The notes under the pieces were generated by a model. That model saw only the letters and a list, made by a program, of their open reading frames with translations. It was not told where the DNA came from and searched no databases. Source: Limnohabitans sp. Hippo3 (GTDB lineage: Bacteria > Pseudomonadota > Gammaproteobacteria > Burkholderiales > Burkholderiaceae_C). From it: a DNA stretch of 64,000 nucleotides. The stretch lies in the NCBI RefSeq assembly GCF_003063665.1, contig NZ_NESF01000004.1, positions 80,483 to 144,482 of the forward strand, written 5' to 3'. Positions 61,674-64,000 of this stretch are shown piece after piece (within the stretch, counting starts at the first letter, position 1; each line of letters begins with the position of its first letter). The translations under genes were made by a program, and so were the position numbers.

Positions 61674-62495
61674 ATGCTGAACACCCCCGCCTCCACCATC
61701 CGATTTCCCCGCCTGCTGCTTACGGGCGCTGGCGGTAACCTGGGCAAAGAACTGCGCCCCCGCCTGAAAGCCTATTGCGATGTGCTGCTCGTGAGCCACC
61801 GCCGGGAGCTGGAGCCTGCGACGGCTGGAGAGGAAGTCCAACTCGCCTCCCTGGAAGACAAGGACCAGATGATGGCCTTGCTGGACGGCGTGAACGCCGT
61901 GGTGCACATGGGTGGCGTCTCGACTGAACAGCCTTGGGAGCCGATTTTGGCGGGCAACATTGTGGGCATGGTGAACCTGTACGAGGCGGCACGTCTGAAG
62001 GGTGTACAACGCATTGTGTTCGCCAGCTCGAACCATGTGACCGGTTTTTACCGCCAGGATGAAGTGGTCAACACGCGCATGCCACCCAAGCCCGATGGCT
62101 TTTATGGCTTGTCCAAAGCATTTGGCGAAGACCTGGCCCAGCTGTACTGGGACCGCTGGGGCATCGAAACCGTGAGCCTGCGCATCGGCTCGTCCTATGC
62201 CGAGCCCAAAGACCGCCGGATGCTCGCCACCTGGCTGAGCTTTGACGACCTCGAACGCCTGGTGGTGGCCGCCCTCACTGCCCCCATCGTCGGCCACAGC
62301 ATCATTTACGGCATGTCAGACAACCAAACCTCTTGGTGGGACAACACCCACGCCAAACACATCGGTTACCGCCCGCTGGACACCTCGGACGTCTTTCGCC
62401 CCGCTGTCGAGGCACGCCAGCAGAGCATCGACAAGCAAGACCCGGCTGCGATTTACCAAGGCGGTGCGTTCGTCAAGGCCGCGCCACACGGCTGA
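61674..62495 (+). CDS. udh: Uronate dehydrogenase
   Basis: NAD-dependent oxidation of D-galacturonate or D-glucuronate to the corresponding aldaro-lactone. Extended short-chain dehydrogenase: TGAGGNLGKELR (residues 17-28) for NAD, the catalytic Tyr144 and Lys148 in YGLSKAFGEDLA, and the family-typical ASSNHVTGFY. It has 273 residues. The ATG at 61674 is preferred; the in-frame extension from 61578 overlaps garL. It completes the route from uronates to the aldarates handled by GarD and GudD. Confidence 0.9.
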   Translation: MLNTPASTIRFPRLLLTGAGGNLGKELRPRLKAYCDVLLVSHRRELEPATAGEEVQLASLEDKDQMMALLDGVNAVVHMGGVSTEQPWEPILAGNIVGMVNLYEAARLKGVQRIVFASSNHVTGFYRQDEVVNTRMPPKPDGFYGLSKAFGEDLAQLYWDRWGIETVSLRIGSSYAEPKDRRMLATWLSFDDLERLVVAALTAPIVGHSIIYGMSDNQTSWWDNTHAKHIGYRPLDTSDVFRPAVEARQQSIDKQDPAAIYQGGAFVKAAPHG

Positions 62496-62613
62496 GTTCA
62501 CGGCCTACAAGAAATTTCAAACCGACTGTCCCAAGTTTCACAGCGCCCGGCAAGGCCTGCGGCTACGATGGGCGAATTTGTGAAATCGCTCTACCCCCAG
62601 CAGGAGACACCCC

Positions 62614-63768
62614 ATGCCCGTGATCACCAACATCGAAGACCTGCGCGTTCTGGCCGAAAAGCGCGTGCCGCGCATGTTTTATGACTACGCCGACAGCGGC
62701 TCCTGGACCGAGGGCACTTACCGCGCCAACGAAAGCGACTTCCACAAGATCAAGCTGCGCCAGCGCGTGGCCGTGAACATGGAAAACCGCACCACGGCCA
62801 CCAAGATGGTCGGCATCGACACCAAAATGCCCGTGTGCATCGCCCCCGTGGGCCTCACGGGCATGCAACACGCCGATGGCGAAATGCACGCCGCTATGGC
62901 CGCCAAGAAGTTCGGCATCCCCTTCACGCTGTCGACCATGAGCATCTGCTCGATCGAAGACATCGCCGCCCACACGCAAGCACCCTTCTGGTTTCAGCTG
63001 TACATGATGCGCGACCGCGATGCCATGGCCCGCATGATCGACCGCTGCAAAGCGGCCAAGGTGAGCGCCATGGTGCTCACCCTCGATTTGCAGGTGATTG
63101 GCCAACGCCACAAAGACCTCAAAAACGGCCTGACCGCGCCACCCCGCCCCACCATTGCCAACATCATCAACCTGATGACCAAGCCGCGCTGGTGCCTGGG
63201 CATGGCGGGGACCAAACGCCGCACTTTTGGCAACCTGGTGGGCCATGTGAAAGCCGTGACCGACATGAACTCGCTGGCCTCGTGGACCAACGAGCAGTTT
63301 GACCCGACGCTCAACTGGGAAGACATCGCCTGGGTCAAGAAGCAATGGGGCGGCAAGTTGATCTTGAAGGGCATCATGGACGTGGAAGACGCCAAACTGG
63401 CCGTGGCCAGCGGCGCCGACGCCATTGTGGTCAGCAACCACGGCGGCCGCCAGCTTGATGGCGCGCCCAGCAGCATCGAGGCGCTGCCTGCCATCGTGGC
63501 GGCTGTGGGCGAACAAATTGAAGTCTGGATGGACGGCGGCATCCGCTCAGGCCAGGACGTTTTGAAAGCTTGGGCGCTGGGCGCCAAGGGCACCATGATC
63601 GGCCGCGCCATGGTCTATGGCCTGGGCGCCATGGGCGAAGCGGGCGTGACCAAAGCCCTGCAAATGATCCACAAGGAGCTGGACGTGACCATGGCCTTTT
63701 GCGGTCACACCAACATCCAGAATGTGGACCAGAACATCCTGCTGCCGGGCACTTTCCCCACGGCCTGA
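62614..63768 (+). CDS. lldD: FMN-dependent L-lactate dehydrogenase / alpha-hydroxyacid oxidase
   Basis: Oxidises L-lactate, or a similar 2-hydroxyacid, to the keto acid, passing electrons to the respiratory chain. DLRVLAEKRVPRMFYDYADSG at the start is in two parts, with the FMN and catalytic motifs IVVSNHGGRQLDG (His about residue 275) and WMDGGIRSGQDVLKA, and TLDLQVIGQRHKD. It has 384 residues. GGAGA precedes the ATG at 62614. It lies 118 bases after udh and may be a separate unit. Distinction from glycolate oxidase or mandelate dehydrogenase is by pattern only. Confidence 0.9.
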   Translation: MPVITNIEDLRVLAEKRVPRMFYDYADSGSWTEGTYRANESDFHKIKLRQRVAVNMENRTTATKMVGIDTKMPVCIAPVGLTGMQHADGEMHAAMAAKKFGIPFTLSTMSICSIEDIAAHTQAPFWFQLYMMRDRDAMARMIDRCKAAKVSAMVLTLDLQVIGQRHKDLKNGLTAPPRPTIANIINLMTKPRWCLGMAGTKRRTFGNLVGHVKAVTDMNSLASWTNEQFDPTLNWEDIAWVKKQWGGKLILKGIMDVEDAKLAVASGADAIVVSNHGGRQLDGAPSSIEALPAIVAAVGEQIEVWMDGGIRSGQDVLKAWALGAKGTMIGRAMVYGLGAMGEAGVTKALQMIHKELDVTMAFCGHTNIQNVDQNILLPGTFPTA

Positions 63769-63778
63769 CGTCTTCTCG

Positions 63779-63805
63779 GTCATTCCCGACTCGATCGGAA
63801 ATCCA
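63779..63805. repeat. Dispersed palindromic repeat, copy 9
   Basis: GTCATTCCCGA-CTCGA-TCGGAAATCCA, just after lldD. Arms TTCCCGA and TCGGAA, slightly degraded. Confidence 0.65.
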
Positions 63806-63817
63806 AACGCCACCTTC

Positions 63818-63847
63818 GTCATTCCCGACTTGATCGGGAATCCATGG
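63818..63847. repeat. Dispersed palindromic repeat, copy 10
   Basis: GTCATTCCCGA-CTTGA-TCGGGAATCCATGG, perfect arms ATTCCCGA/TCGGGAAT, same orientation as copy 9 and 39 bases further on. Confidence 0.75.
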
Positions 63848-63859
63848 TTTCAAAGGCAT

Positions 63860-63885
63860 GGATACCCGCATGCGCGCATATGCGC
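63860..63885. repeat. Dispersed palindromic repeat, copy 11 (right half altered)
   Basis: GGATACCCGCATGCGCGCATATGCGC. The left part matches the family; the right half is changed and contains the perfect palindrome GCGCATATGCGC. Confidence 0.5.
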
Positions 63886-63944
63886 TAACTTAAAATATCA
63901 ATTTGAGATATGCTCTTCTCCATTGCGTATGGAAGGAGAAGGCC

Positions 63945-64000
63945 ATGGAGTGCTCGGTGCAGCCGTCGGAATTTGTTCGCCTCGATGAGGACTGGCAGCT
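63945..64000 (+). CDS. Start of an unidentified gene, cut by window edge
   Basis: ATG at 63945 with a strong AAGGAGAAGG upstream opens a frame MECSVQPSEFVRLDEDWQ that runs off the window. Eighteen residues are too few to name a family. An AT-rich stretch with the inverted repeat ATATC/GATAT (about 63895-63911) lies upstream and may be its promoter or operator. Confidence 0.4.
   Translation, partial: MECSVQPSEFVRLDEDWQ

Overview
The window looks like a chromosomal segment of a Betaproteobacterium, order Burkholderiales, most likely family Comamonadaceae (a Limnohabitans/Rhodoferax-like genome). This is inferred from three things. First, the gene orders asd-fimV-truA-trpFBA-accD, rluC-gph-Rieske-S49-maf-yceD-rpmF-plsX-fabHDG-acpP-fabF-mucD-lepA-lepB-rnc-era-recO-pdxJ-acpS-nagZ and hemCDXY/ppc. 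Second, dense GC-rich coding sequence with long antisense shadow frames. Third, a dispersed palindrome (TGTCAT-CCCGC..GCGGG-ATCCA) of the kind common in this family. I saw no tRNA, rRNA, CRISPR, prophage or insertion sequence.

Layout. 1-1942 (minus): an amidohydrolase cut by the window edge and a BASS-type transporter. 2071-9487 (plus): a short Thr/Ile-rich leader ORF, then asd, a short FimV, truA, trpF, trpB, trpA and accD. 9488-12939: dispersed repeats, yggT (minus), a LON-domain protein and lysS (plus), and a small membrane protein (minus). 13035-30000: a very long leftward series of housekeeping genes. From its upstream end it runs yceD, rpmF, plsX, fabH, fabD, fabG, acpP, fabF, a small membrane protein, mucD, lepA, lepB, rnc, era, recO, pdxJ, acpS, nagZ. 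The rpoE-rseA-rseB genes expected before mucD are absent. 29556-30937 (plus): maf and a tetrapyrrole-methylase-fold protein. 30959-33978 (minus): S49 peptidase, Rieske protein, gph and rluC, divergent from rne (34574-37618), which has a leader of about 600 nt. 37965-42046 (minus): hemC-hemD-hemX-hemY, divergent from ppc and argH (plus). 46560-49267: a membrane hydrolase and a methyltransferase facing away from two FNR-type boxes, then a hemerythrin.

49285-62495 is a coherent catabolic region for hexuronates and aldarates. A minus operon (TRAP transporter DctP/Q/M, a D-2-hydroxyacid dehydrogenase, a galactarolactone-isomerase-like amidohydrolase, a beta-propeller lactonase, galactarate dehydratase and a Bug-type binding protein) diverges from a plus unit (FadR-type GntR regulator, glucarate dehydratase, tartronate semialdehyde reductase, ketodeoxyglucarate aldolase, uronate dehydrogenase). 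Together they can carry uronates through aldaro-lactones, aldarates and 5-keto-4-deoxyglucarate to pyruvate and glycerate. A FadR-type operator overlaps the divergent promoters. An FMN-dependent L-lactate dehydrogenase follows, then repeats and the first codons of an unidentified gene at the right edge.

Most non-coding interest lies in four places: the asd leader (2071-2278); the lepA-mucD gap, with DnaA boxes and a terminator placed before lepA (20633-21131); the paired FNR boxes (47644-47785); and the operators of the aldarate region (57729-57755, 58581-58603).
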